64,000 bases of DNA from Nitrospirales bacterium (GTDB taxonomy: Bacteria > Nitrospirota > Nitrospiria > Nitrospirales > UBA8639). Below are positions 8,692 through 17,471 of this stretch, one piece after another (position 1 is the stretch's first letter; each line of letters opens with the position of its first letter). Location of the stretch: the NCBI GenBank assembly GCA_020027535.1, contig JAHRAK010000024.1:1-64000 (forward strand). Reading direction: 5' to 3'. The translations under genes and the position numbers were made by a program. The notes under the pieces were generated by a model. The model ran no database searches and was not told the origin of the DNA. It saw only the letters and a program-made list of their open reading frames with translations.

Positions 8692-9126
8692 ATGTTTGGT
8701 AATCCATCGTTGGTCACACGAATTGCGATCGGCAAGGCCATCGGCTTCTTGATAGGCCTCGCCGGGTTTGTTGGGCTTCCCTGGTTGATGCCCGAAGTGG
8801 GTTGGCTGCCCCGATGGGGATTTTTGCTTTGGTATACCACTCTGGGAGCGATCATCGGGGTGTACGGTGTGTTCTCCTGGCACCCCGTGTTGAAGATGCC
8901 TCTGCCTTGGTGGTTTCGCGCCCCGTTTATTGGAGCCTGGATGAATTTCGTCCTGACATTTTTCGCCTATGACATGTTGAAACAGGCGATGGAGGCTTTC
9001 TTCGGCCTGGATGGTATCCTCAACTCGCCCTTCTGGTTCGTGGCCGAGGGCGCTGTCGCTGGGCTCATCATCGGCTATTTCGCGACACGTTTCGGCGGCG
9101 AGGGCACAGAAACCGCTGGCCGCTGA
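8692..9126 (+). CDS. Four-helix membrane protein of unknown function
   Basis: 144 residues with AAGGAGAT just before ATG 8692. Hydrophobic stretches at about 10-35, 43-65, 75-100 and 115-137 indicate about four membrane helices, with tryptophan-rich loops (LPRWGFLLWY, LPWWFRAPF). No catalytic or metal motif is visible and I recognise no named family. Lies between hsp20 and ackA in the same direction, with 187 nt before it, so it belongs to the stress/energy block by position only. Confidence 0.72.
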   Translation: MFGNPSLVTRIAIGKAIGFLIGLAGFVGLPWLMPEVGWLPRWGFLLWYTTLGAIIGVYGVFSWHPVLKMPLPWWFRAPFIGAWMNFVLTFFAYDMLKQAMEAFFGLDGILNSPFWFVAEGAVAGLIIGYFATRFGGEGTETAGR

Positions 9127-9261
9127 ACAGTCAGGCCCTGCCCAAAACCAGGTGCTCAAGGAAGGATAAAAAAAGGCCGGCAACGGGTAGTCGAGGGCAT
9201 GGGAGGAGAAATCTTGTTGATGTCGGCGGGAAGAGTGTAGGAGCACATGTAAAGATTACCC

Positions 9262-10503
9262 ATGAAAGTCCTGGCCTTAAATTACGGCAGTTCCTCCATA
9301 AAATTTCTCGTAACGGAAACAAGCCCAGGCCATATCGACCCTAAACCTCTGGCACGAGGCCATATTGATGACATTGGTTCTCCTCAGTCAGCCATTCGAT
9401 TCACCCGACCGCAAAATTCTCCCCTTCACGAAAACCGTACGATTTCAGATCACAGTAAAGGCATGCGGAAAATTTTCGAGCTTCTTGGTCAGTGTAAAGA
9501 GCTGGCCCCTTCGAGTCTCGACGCCGTCGGCCATCGTTTCGTACACGGCGGGGATGCCTTGTTCAACCCGGTCGTTGTGGATCAGGAAGTCCTGTCCGTG
9601 TTGGACGCGGTGAGCCGGCTCGCTCCGATTCACAATCCTCTTGCCCTCAACGGCATCCGAGAAACGCGGACACTGCTTGGGGAACGGGTGCCGATGGTCT
9701 GTGTGTTTGATACGGCGTTTCACCGGACCATGCCACCCGTGGCGTCGACGTACGCCATTCCTCATGCATTGGCAACCCGCCATCGCATGAAACGGTACGG
9801 GTTTCACGGCATTGCCCACGCGTCGCTCGTGCAGGGCTACCTCGACTTCGTGAGTCCCGCGCACCGGCAGGACCGCCTTATTCTTCTCCACTTGGGGAAC
9901 GGGTGTTCCGTGACCGCGGTGAAAGGGGGGCAATCCGTCGATACGTCGATGGGATTTACCTCCTTGGAAGGGTTAGTCATGGGAACACGGTCCGGAGACC
10001 TCGATCCGGCCATTGTGCCCTATCTTGCCGAAAAGGAAGGCGTGTCTTGTGCTGAAGTGGTGGAGTGGCTTCATCATCAATCGGGACTCCTGGGCGTGTC
10101 CGGCAAATCCGCGGACATGCGCATCCTGTTCGACGCCATGAATCAGGAGCACGATGAGCGGGCCGCGTTGGCCATCGAGCTGTTCTGCTATCGAGCACGG
10201 AAATACGTGGGCGCGTATCTGGCAGCCCTCGGCGGAGCGGATGCCGTGATTTTCGGGGGCGGGATCGGAGAATCCTCACCGGACATCCGGCAGCGCATCT
10301 GTACGAACATGGCGTGGTGCGGATTGCACATCGATCCCGCGCGCAACCAACAGGCCGTCCGTCTGGCTCCCGGCGCGGCTGCTCGCATCAGCCCGTCCCA
10401 TGCTACGCTGCCGGCTTACGTCGTGGCAGCTGATGAAGAAACGACGATCGCCCGACAAACGGCGGATTGCCTGACTCAATTTCGTAAGCGCATTCGCTGC
10501 TGA
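9262..10503 (+). CDS. ackA: Acetate kinase
   Basis: 413 residues, typical family length. Catalyses acetyl-phosphate + ADP to acetate + ATP. Signatures: phosphate-1 motif [10 protein letters not shown] at the start, [10 protein letters not shown] around 189, [11 protein letters not shown] around 212, adenosine loop [12 protein letters not shown] around 330 and [11 protein letters not shown] near the C terminus. Followed after 31 nt by phosphoketolase, whose product acetyl-phosphate is its substrate, so the pair makes ATP directly from xylulose-5-P or fructose-6-P. The RBS is weak (a GGAG lies about 20 nt upstream of ATG). Confidence 0.95.
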   Translation: MKVLALNYGSSSIKFLVTETSPGHIDPKPLARGHIDDIGSPQSAIRFTRPQNSPLHENRTISDHSKGMRKIFELLGQCKELAPSSLDAVGHRFVHGGDALFNPVVVDQEVLSVLDAVSRLAPIHNPLALNGIRETRTLLGERVPMVCVFDTAFHRTMPPVASTYAIPHALATRHRMKRYGFHGIAHASLVQGYLDFVSPAHRQDRLILLHLGNGCSVTAVKGGQSVDTSMGFTSLEGLVMGTRSGDLDPAIVPYLAEKEGVSCAEVVEWLHHQSGLLGVSGKSADMRILFDAMNQEHDERAALAIELFCYRARKYVGAYLAALGGADAVIFGGGIGESSPDIRQRICTNMAWCGLHIDPARNQQAVRLAPGAAARISPSHATLPAYVVAADEETTIARQTADCLTQFRKRIRC

Positions 10504-10534
10504 GCCCATTTATTCATTCCTGCTGGAGGAGGTT

Positions 10535-12922
10535 ATGCCGGTTTCCCGACGTCAAACCAACCAACTCACCGCTTCCACGTATCTCGCCCTCATGCACGAC
10601 TATTGGCGAGCGGCGAATTATCTTTCCGTGGGTCAGATCTACCTGCTCGACAATCCGCTCCTGCGCAAACCGCTGCAGATCGAACACGTGAAACCGCGAC
10701 TCTTGGGGCATTGGGGAACCACCCCCGGCCTGAATTTCATCTACGTCCATCTCAATCGCGTGATTATGAAATTCGATCTGAACATGATCTTCATTGCCGG
10801 TCCCGGCCACGGAGGACCCGCAGTCGTCGCCAATACGTATCTCGAAGGCACCTACAGCGAAATCTATCCCGACGTGTCGCAGGATGTCGACGGGATGAAA
10901 AGACTGTTCAAGCAATTTTCGTTTCCCGGGGGCGTTCCCAGCCACGCGGCGCCCGAAACGCCCGGATCCATCCACGAGGGCGGGGAATTGGGATACGCCT
11001 TGTCCCATGCGTTCGGCGCCGCATTCGACAACCCGGACTTGATCGTCGCCTGCGTGGTCGGTGACGGCGAAGCGGAAACCGGCCCGCTGGCCACGGCCTG
11101 GCATTCGAACAAATTTTTGAATCCTGGGACGGACGGAGCCGTGCTGCCCATCCTTCATCTCAACGAGTACAAGATCGCCAATCCCACCGTCCTGGCGCGG
11201 ATCTCCCGGAAGGAGTTGGAGAGCCTGTTCGTCGGGTACGGCTACGCCCCGCTATTCGTGGAAGGTTCCGACCCCATGGCGATGCATGGCTTGATGGCGA
11301 AAACGCTGGAGCAGGCGATCAACCGAATCCATCGCATTCAGCGTAACGCCCGGATCAAACGTGATCCCAAGCGGCCGCCGTGGCCCATGATCATCTTGCG
11401 GACCCCGAAAGGATGGACGGGACCGGCCGAAGTCGACGGGCAAAAAACTGAAGGACATTGGCGCTCCCATCAAGTCCCATTCTCGGGAATCGCGTCCAAG
11501 CCCTCGCACCTCAATCTTCTGGAAACCTGGTTGAAGAGTTACGAGCCGGAACGCCTGTTTGGCGAAGACGGCAGGCTGAACCGTGAACTGGCTGCACTGG
11601 CGCCGAAGGGCCTTCGACGCATGGGGGCGAATCCACATACCAACGGTGGTTCGTTACTCAAAGCCTTGAACATGCCGGATTTCCGGGACTATGCCGTCCC
11701 CGTGCCGCAACCCGGACACGTGAGCGGTGAAGGGACGCGAGTCATGGGGCAATTTCTTCGAGACGTCATGAGACGCAACCTCGATCAAAGAAATTTTCGC
11801 ATCTTTGGACCGGACGAGACAGCCTCGAATCGATTGGGGGCGGTGTTTGAAGTCACGAATCGAACGTGGCTGGCGGAGACCGTGCCCGGTGACGACCACT
11901 TGGCCGCGGACGGTCGCGTGATGGAAATCCTGAGTGAACACACCTGCCAAGGGTGGCTGGAAGGCTATCTGCTGACCGGGCGACACGGGTTCTTCAATAC
12001 CTATGAAGCGTTCGTGCACATCGTGGATTCGATGTTCAATCAACACGCCAAATGGCTCAAAGTCGCGGGCATGGAAATTCCCTGGCGTCTTCCGATCGCC
12101 TCCCTCAACTATCTCCTGTCGTCTCACGTCTGGCGACAGGATCACAACGGGTTCTCGCACCAGGATCCGGGGTTTATCGATCACGTGACGAACAAAAAAG
12201 CCGAGGTCATTCGCGTGTACCTGCCCCCGGATGCTAACAGCCTGTTGTGGGTGACCGATCGCTGTCTCCGGAGCCGCAATCTCATCAACGTCATCGTCTC
12301 CGGGAAACAACCGCAATTGCAATATCTGAACATGGACGCCGCGATCAAACATTGTTCGGCCGGCATCGGCATGTGGGAGTGGGCCAGCAACGACCACGGC
12401 TCGGAACCCGACGTGGTGATGGCCTGTGCCGGGGATACCCCCACGCTGGAAACGTTGGCGGCCGTGGATCTCCTTCGTGACTATCTCCCGGACCTCAAGG
12501 TACGCGTCATCAACGTCACGAATCTCATGAAACTCCAGCCGCCAACGATCCATCCTCACGGGTTGTCCGACCAGGAGTTCGACGTGCTCTTTACGACGGA
12601 CAAACCCGTAATCTTTGCGTTTCACGGGTACCCGTGGCTGATTCACCGTCTAACGTATCGCCGCACCAACCATTGGAATCTTCACGTCCGAGGCTACAAA
12701 GAAGAAGGGACGACCATCACGCCGTTCGACATGGCGGTGCTCAATGACCTTGATCGCTTTCACCTGGTCGACGACGTGATCGACCGCGTTCCGCAGTTGG
12801 GGGATGTCGCGGCCTCCGTGAAACAGGCCATGCGAGATAAACTCATCGAGCATAAGGAATACATCAGAACATACGGCGAAGATCTGCCTGAAATTCGAAA
12901 CTGGAAATGGCGGGGGAGGTAA
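10535..12922 (+). CDS. xfp: Xylulose-5-phosphate/fructose-6-phosphate phosphoketolase
   Basis: 795 residues, full family length. TPP-dependent enzyme cleaving xylulose-5-P (or fructose-6-P) with phosphate to acetyl-phosphate and a shorter sugar phosphate. Seen: [19 protein letters not shown] (about 90), [20 protein letters not shown], the TPP/Mg motif GDGEAETGP (about 175), the middle pyrimidine-domain region and a C-terminal phosphoketolase domain. Strong GGAGGAGG ribosome site. Directly downstream of ackA, and its stop is only 11 nt from the stop of the convergent cation pump, with no obvious terminator between. Confidence 0.96.
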   Translation: MPVSRRQTNQLTASTYLALMHDYWRAANYLSVGQIYLLDNPLLRKPLQIEHVKPRLLGHWGTTPGLNFIYVHLNRVIMKFDLNMIFIAGPGHGGPAVVANTYLEGTYSEIYPDVSQDVDGMKRLFKQFSFPGGVPSHAAPETPGSIHEGGELGYALSHAFGAAFDNPDLIVACVVGDGEAETGPLATAWHSNKFLNPGTDGAVLPILHLNEYKIANPTVLARISRKELESLFVGYGYAPLFVEGSDPMAMHGLMAKTLEQAINRIHRIQRNARIKRDPKRPPWPMIILRTPKGWTGPAEVDGQKTEGHWRSHQVPFSGIASKPSHLNLLETWLKSYEPERLFGEDGRLNRELAALAPKGLRRMGANPHTNGGSLLKALNMPDFRDYAVPVPQPGHVSGEGTRVMGQFLRDVMRRNLDQRNFRIFGPDETASNRLGAVFEVTNRTWLAETVPGDDHLAADGRVMEILSEHTCQGWLEGYLLTGRHGFFNTYEAFVHIVDSMFNQHAKWLKVAGMEIPWRLPIASLNYLLSSHVWRQDHNGFSHQDPGFIDHVTNKKAEVIRVYLPPDANSLLWVTDRCLRSRNLINVIVSGKQPQLQYLNMDAAIKHCSAGIGMWEWASNDHGSEPDVVMACAGDTPTLETLAAVDLLRDYLPDLKVRVINVTNLMKLQPPTIHPHGLSDQEFDVLFTTDKPVIFAFHGYPWLIHRLTYRRTNHWNLHVRGYKEEGTTITPFDMAVLNDLDRFHLVDDVIDRVPQLGDVAASVKQAMRDKLIEHKEYIRTYGEDLPEIRNWKWRGR

Positions 12923-12933
12923 TCTTTCCTTGG

Positions 12934-15693
12934 TCAAATTTCGTTGTCTACGCTTGGCTGAAGGCGGTTTTCTTTTTTCACCATTTTAAAAATCTCCATG
13001 GTGATGAGCATGATTGAGGCAAGCAGAAGGAGGGCGCCCCATTCTTGCAAAGACACCGGCGCGACTTTCAGAGCATGTTGGGTTGCCGGCACGTACATTG
13101 ACAGGATGTGAATCCCTTGAGCCGCGAGGACGCCAAAAATGAGAATCCGATTGTTTCGCAACGGAACCGTAAACGCGGATCGTCGTTCCGACCGGCAGTT
13201 GAACACGTGAACGTTTTCGAGAAAGACCATCAGGAGCAGCAACAGGTTTCGTGCCTGCGCTTCTTCGACTCCTGCACTCAACCACCAATACCAGGCAGCA
13301 AAGGCGACCAATCCCATGACGAGCCCGGAGACGATGGTCTGTTGCACCATCATCGAGTCAAAAATACCTTCCGTGGGCTTGCGCGGTTTTCTGGTCATGG
13401 CATCAGGTTCTCCCGCTTCAAACGCGAGTGCCACGTCTTGCGGGCCGTTTGTGACCAGATTGAGCCACAGCAGTTGGACGGCCGTCAGTGGCAGGGGCAG
13501 GCCGAATAACAGTGAGACCGTGAACAGAAAAATTTCCGCAGCGCCGCAAGAAATGAGAAGCGCAATGACCTTGCGCACGTTGTCATAGGCAAACCGGCCT
13601 TCCTCGATTCCTGCGACGATCGAGGGGAATCGATTGTCGGTAATGATCATGGCCGCGCTGTCTTTGGCCACGTCGGTCCCGGAACCCATGGCGACACCAA
13701 GGTGCGCTTTTTTCAAAGCCGGGGCGTCGTTCACTCCATCTCCGGTCACAGCCACAAAGTGGCCCATCTTGACTAGCGCCTCCACGATTTGATGTTTCTG
13801 GATGGGCGTGACACGCGCAAACACGCGCATTCGATTGATGAGTTCCATAAACTGCGACTCCTGACCGGAGTCAATTTCCGCCAATTGCCGGCCCGTCACC
13901 ACCTCTCCTTCCGATTCGGCAATGCCCAACTCGCGGGAGAGGGACAACGCCGTGGCTGGATGGTCTCCCGTGACCATCGCCACCTGAACGCCGGCCTGGC
14001 GACATTCCCTTACGGCGTCTCTGGCCTCCGGGCGTAAGGGATCGATGGCGCCGATGACGCCTAACAACGTGAGGGGGGGAAGATGATGCTCCTCGAACGA
14101 ACCGTGGCCGTCTTGAGCGGGCACGGTGCCTTCGGCCAAAGCCAACACCCGGTAGCCCTGGTTGGCCAACGCACCGGCTGCCTGTTCGATCAGCTTTTTC
14201 TCGATGGGTTCCACGGTTTCCCCGACGAGCATCGCGTCACACCGGGCAAGGATTTCTTCTACCGCCCCTTTCACGGCAATGTTGTTGTTCTGCGATTCTT
14301 CATACAACAGTGCCGCGAATTTTCTTTCTGATTCAAACGGAATCGTGCCCAGAACATTGACCGACCGCTTCAGTCCGGGCAGATCAAGGGCCAGTTTATA
14401 CCCCAACGCCAGGAGCGCCACGTCGACGGCATCACCATGGAAGTTCCATTCTCCCTTTTCGCACGTGAGGTGCGCTTCATTGCACAGGACGCCGGCCGTA
14501 CCCAGTCTGCGTAGCTGAGCGACCGTTTCCGGAGAAAGGCTCCCTTCAGCGTCAGGAACGACTGCCCCCTCACCCGTGTACCCTTCACCCGTGACCGAAA
14601 AATGGTCGCCGGAGGGAAGCACGATTTTTTTGACGGTTTGTTGGTTCACCGTGAGAGTCCCGGTTTTATCACTGGCGATGTACGTGCAACTTCCCAATCC
14701 TTCAACCGTGGTCAGTCTCCGAACGATCACGTGGCGTTTGGCCATTCGAAAGGTGGCAACCGACAGCGCCACCGTCATGGCGACGGGAAGGCCCTCGGGA
14801 ATGGCCGACACCGCCAAGGCCACAGCCATGAAAAAGACTTCCATCAATGGAATCCCCCGGCTGACAGCCACCGCGGCGAGCAATCCACATGCCACAACCA
14901 CGGCGACACTCACGTAGCGGGCAAATTGATCCATCCGTACAACGAGGGGAGGTTTGGTTTCGGCGGCTTCGGCGACGGTTTTCGCGATGGTGGCGACTTC
15001 GGTGTGCAGACCGGTTGCCACCACGACTCCTACTCCACGGCCAACCATGACGGTCGTTCCGCCATACGCCACGTTGGTTCGGTCGCTGATGGGGGCCCCA
15101 GGCTCCGAGACCGTGGATGGGGATTTCTCCACGGCGAGAGATTCGCCGGTGAGCAGTGATTCATCAATGGCCAGGTTTTTGCTATCAAGCAATCTGATGT
15201 CGGCCGGAACTCGATTGCCGGACTCCAGAAGACACAGATCGCCCGGGACCAGTTCGTCTGATGGGATTTCCTGCTCATCGCCATTTCGACGAACGCGCGC
15301 ATGGACTTTGAGGAGCATCTGGAGGGCCGCGGCGTTTTGTTCGGCCTTCCATTCCTGGAACCCTCCAAGCGTGGCGTTCAGCAAGAGTATGGCAAAAATA
15401 AACGCAGCATCGGTGTGCTCACCGATAATCAACGAGATGACCGCGGCGAGCAGGAGTATATAAATCAGCGGGCTGAGAAACTGATGCAGGAAAATCGTGA
15501 AAATAGAAGGCGGCGGCTTGACAGGTAAGCGATTCGGACCGAAGAGGCCTTGTCGATGCCGAACCTCGGCTGAGGTTAACCCCTCCCTGGTCGTCTCCCA
15601 TGTGGTCAAAACGTCCTGCTCGGGCAGCGTGTGCCAGAGGAGGGATTGTTGTCTCATCACCGGTTGTGGGGGGGGTAGGCTGTTCCGGATCAA
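12934..15693 (-). CDS. P-type cation-transporting ATPase (Ca2+/PMR1-like)
   Basis: 919 residues if translation begins at TTG 15693 (GAGGAG 11 nt upstream); ATG 15657 is the alternative, giving MRQQSLLWH. Domains in order: N-terminal cation-ATPase domain (TTREGLTSAEVRHR), membrane helices 1-2, actuator with TGES, helices 3-4 with PEGLP, phosphorylation site SDKTGTLT, KGA nucleotide site, hinge TGDGVNDAPALKKA, then about six C-terminal helices with NLVTNGPQD. PEGLP and this M6 pattern fit type II pumps (Ca2+ and relatives); the ion is inferred. Inner membrane. A 21-codon frame ends overlapping the TTG start and may couple translation. Confidence 0.92.
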   Translation of the reverse strand: MIRNSLPPPQPVMRQQSLLWHTLPEQDVLTTWETTREGLTSAEVRHRQGLFGPNRLPVKPPPSIFTIFLHQFLSPLIYILLLAAVISLIIGEHTDAAFIFAILLLNATLGGFQEWKAEQNAAALQMLLKVHARVRRNGDEQEIPSDELVPGDLCLLESGNRVPADIRLLDSKNLAIDESLLTGESLAVEKSPSTVSEPGAPISDRTNVAYGGTTVMVGRGVGVVVATGLHTEVATIAKTVAEAAETKPPLVVRMDQFARYVSVAVVVACGLLAAVAVSRGIPLMEVFFMAVALAVSAIPEGLPVAMTVALSVATFRMAKRHVIVRRLTTVEGLGSCTYIASDKTGTLTVNQQTVKKIVLPSGDHFSVTGEGYTGEGAVVPDAEGSLSPETVAQLRRLGTAGVLCNEAHLTCEKGEWNFHGDAVDVALLALGYKLALDLPGLKRSVNVLGTIPFESERKFAALLYEESQNNNIAVKGAVEEILARCDAMLVGETVEPIEKKLIEQAAGALANQGYRVLALAEGTVPAQDGHGSFEEHHLPPLTLLGVIGAIDPLRPEARDAVRECRQAGVQVAMVTGDHPATALSLSRELGIAESEGEVVTGRQLAEIDSGQESQFMELINRMRVFARVTPIQKHQIVEALVKMGHFVAVTGDGVNDAPALKKAHLGVAMGSGTDVAKDSAAMIITDNRFPSIVAGIEEGRFAYDNVRKVIALLISCGAAEIFLFTVSLLFGLPLPLTAVQLLWLNLVTNGPQDVALAFEAGEPDAMTRKPRKPTEGIFDSMMVQQTIVSGLVMGLVAFAAWYWWLSAGVEEAQARNLLLLLMVFLENVHVFNCRSERRSAFTVPLRNNRILIFGVLAAQGIHILSMYVPATQHALKVAPVSLQEWGALLLLASIMLITMEIFKMVKKENRLQPSVDNEI

Positions 15694-15755
15694 TTAGCTT
15701 TTTTCTCCTCGACCTCCAGCACATCGCCGGGTTTGCCATCGATTGCCACCCTCAT
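15690..15755 (-). CDS. Possible 21-residue leader peptide before the cation pump
   Basis: ATG 15755 opens MRVAIDGKPGDVLEVEEKKAN; its TGA overlaps the TTG of the pump frame, a layout suited to translational coupling. The frame stays open upstream without another ATG, so it may instead be the tail of a lost gene. Very short and unsupported by homology I can recall. Confidence 0.22.
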   Translation of the reverse strand: MRVAIDGKPGDVLEVEEKKAN

Positions 15756-15764
15756 CAATTTCCC

Positions 15765-15862
15765 GGCGGGTACGTGTTGCCATGCGGAATCTCTATTGAT
15801 GATGGCTGTACAATATTACTTATGTGGAGATTTGGGACACAAATTCACTATGCATCAAATGT
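15765..15862 (-). repeat. Degenerate duplicate of the NtrC-type regulator's promoter and first codons
   Basis: Read on the minus strand, this stretch aligns with the region upstream of the regulator (6290-6390). Shared blocks are the TTGGG-N13-ATG..TCAAA element, ACATAA, GCCATCA.. and ATCAATAGAG, ending in ATGGCAACAC, which is also how the regulator starts. After that the coding sequence diverges. It looks like a copied promoter whose gene was lost, now sitting before the cation pump, which may use it as its own promoter. Confidence 0.5.
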
Positions 15863-16299
15863 TTATATGAGTCGAGAATCTGTGGTGCTCCTCAACCGAG
15901 GCCTTTGGAAACCATGAACTCCCACGGAATCCAGGCAATCTGAAAGTTCGATGTGGCCGTATCCGGACCAAGCCGGTCTTCCCTCCCAGCCAAGCTCTTG
16001 CATATTTCGGGCCACACGCGTTGGGCAGGGATGGCGCAGATACGAAGAGAACCGGCCTCTCCGTAGTTGTAGCGGCCGCATTCCGGGTCAAAACCCGGGA
16101 CATGCCTTATACGGCTGGGAGAGGCCGTTCGGAAGAAGCGCCATGAGATGGCGCGGCTACAACGACAAAGACCCTGGATCCTTATAAATCGCCTGGATCC
16201 CCGATTAAGGATGTCGGGGACAAGCGTCGAGGATGACAGAAGGAAGAAGCAGGGGAAAAGGAACGGAGGTAGTGCTGTTTCGGGGCGAAGGCCTGGGCT
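15863..16299. repeat. Gene-free gap with two intergenic repeat types
   Basis: No credible gene. 16075-16165 is an imperfect hairpin unit (ccgggacatgccttat ... gccatgagatggcgcggc) found again at 55165-55250 and in part at 55382-55402. 16170-16240 is a unit of the ggatccccgatt ... gggacaag/gatgacag family that recurs many times later in the window. The rest shows nothing recognisable. Confidence 0.6.
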
Positions 16300-16635
16300 T
16301 CAGGAATCGGGCAGGTATTGCTTGATGAGGGCGAGCAGTTCGTCTTCTTCGACTTTGCCTTCGCGGGTGAGCAGGAGAGTCCCTCGCGAATAGAGATGCG
16401 TGGTGGGGTACGTTTCGAACTGGTGTTGTTTTTTGATTGCGCGGCATCGGCCCGGCACGTGCATCTTGGCTTTGCCGATGCGAACATCGGGAAGCTTCCG
16501 GGCAACTTCTGCCAGGATGGGATCATAGGCCGCACAGGGTTCGCAGGAGGCAATGCCATAGGCGACCACGGTCGCTTGCGCTTCTTTTAACTCTTCGTAA
16601 TTTTCGTCAGTGACGTTTTCTACGGTGCCGGCCAT
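16300..16635 (-). CDS. Thioredoxin-fold protein
   Basis: 111 residues. Thioredoxin layout: N-terminal strand-helix MAGTVENVTDENYEELKEA, active-site-like C-E-P-C at about 31-34, then the cis-Pro region ETYPTTHLYSRGTLLL. The redox pair is CEPC rather than CGPC, so the reduction potential may differ. No signal peptide, so cytoplasmic. Lies 108 nt downstream of a peroxiredoxin gene in the same direction; it may serve as that enzyme's reductant (inference). Confidence 0.82.
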   Translation of the reverse strand: MAGTVENVTDENYEELKEAQATVVAYGIASCEPCAAYDPILAEVARKLPDVRIGKAKMHVPGRCRAIKKQHQFETYPTTHLYSRGTLLLTREGKVEEDELLALIKQYLPDS

Positions 16636-16659
16636 CAGGCATTCCTTTCCCCTTCACAA

Positions 16660-16743
16660 AAATCAAGGGGGACCCCATGTTCGTGGAATCCCCCTTCAAC
16701 GCGCCTCGACGGTGCCGTGTAGGGACAACCCCCTGTGGTTGTC
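16660..16743. repeat. Two inverted repeats between peroxiredoxin and thioredoxin genes
   Basis: aagggggaccccatg...ggaatccccctt forms one hairpin (16668-16699). gtagggacaaccccctgtgg...ttgtcctac forms another (16719-16745) and matches a hairpin repeat at 61698-61730 (gggcaaccacgggg...gttgcccctac). They could attenuate read-through from the peroxiredoxin gene. Confidence 0.55.
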
Positions 16744-17211
16744 CTACAGCGCTTTCAAGGCTTCCAGAATTTCCTGGTCATCCCGAGCCGTTTTGATTTC
16801 CTGCACTTTGGCGTAGGCGACCTTGCCTTCCTTATCCACAATTACCGTGGCTCGTTTGGAACAATTGAGATCCGGGAAATACAAGCCATACGCCTTGCAG
16901 ACCGTCCGATGCATATCGGCCAACAAGGTGTGTTTCAGATCGAGTGAGTCGGCCCAGGCCTTGTGAGAAAAAAAGCTATCCGTGCTGATACCGAACACTT
17001 CGGCGTTGGCATCGGAAAAGCTCGGGAAATCGTCCGTCAAACATTTGTTTTCACCCGTACAGACCGGACTCCAATCGAGGGGGTAAAAGGCCAGGACCAC
17101 GTTCTTTTGGCCTTTAAAACTACTTAACGTGACTTCGTTTCCATCCTGGTTTTTCAGGGTGAAATCCGGGGCAACGTCGCCCACTTTTATTTCTGAAGCA
17201 ACATCAGACAT
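16744..17211 (-). CDS. Peroxiredoxin (AhpC/TSA family)
   Basis: 155 residues from ATG 17211, with GGAGG upstream. Reduces H2O2 and organic hydroperoxides in the cytoplasm. The peroxidatic cysteine is in [12 protein letters not shown] (PxxxTxxC-type site modified to W-S-P-V-C), with a further Cys in ENKC and a candidate resolving Cys in LNCSKRATV near 124. The conserved Arg is in KRATVIVD. Closest in layout to AhpE/1-Cys or BCP-like enzymes with a Trx-dependent cycle. Followed by a thioredoxin-fold gene. Confidence 0.92.
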   Translation of the reverse strand: MSDVASEIKVGDVAPDFTLKNQDGNEVTLSSFKGQKNVVLAFYPLDWSPVCTGENKCLTDDFPSFSDANAEVFGISTDSFFSHKAWADSLDLKHTLLADMHRTVCKAYGLYFPDLNCSKRATVIVDKEGKVAYAKVQEIKTARDDQEILEALKAL

Positions 17212-17471
17212 GAACGAACCTCCGTTATGATAGAAATGAGTAGAACGCGAAACTTCGTTGTTTGCAGGACTTTTTTCGTAGCATGCCCTGTCAAAGTTTG
17301 TCAACAAGGCAAAAGGCCCGGGCACCAAGACCAATGAGGGCTTCCCGGCTCACCCCAAAAAACCGATGCGGTGAAAGCCTCCATCAGAAAATCAGCCTCG
17401 AGAAGCTTGTCTTTTGGGTCAACCAAGGGTATCGTCATTATATATAAGCCTTATCCACTAGATACCTGACC

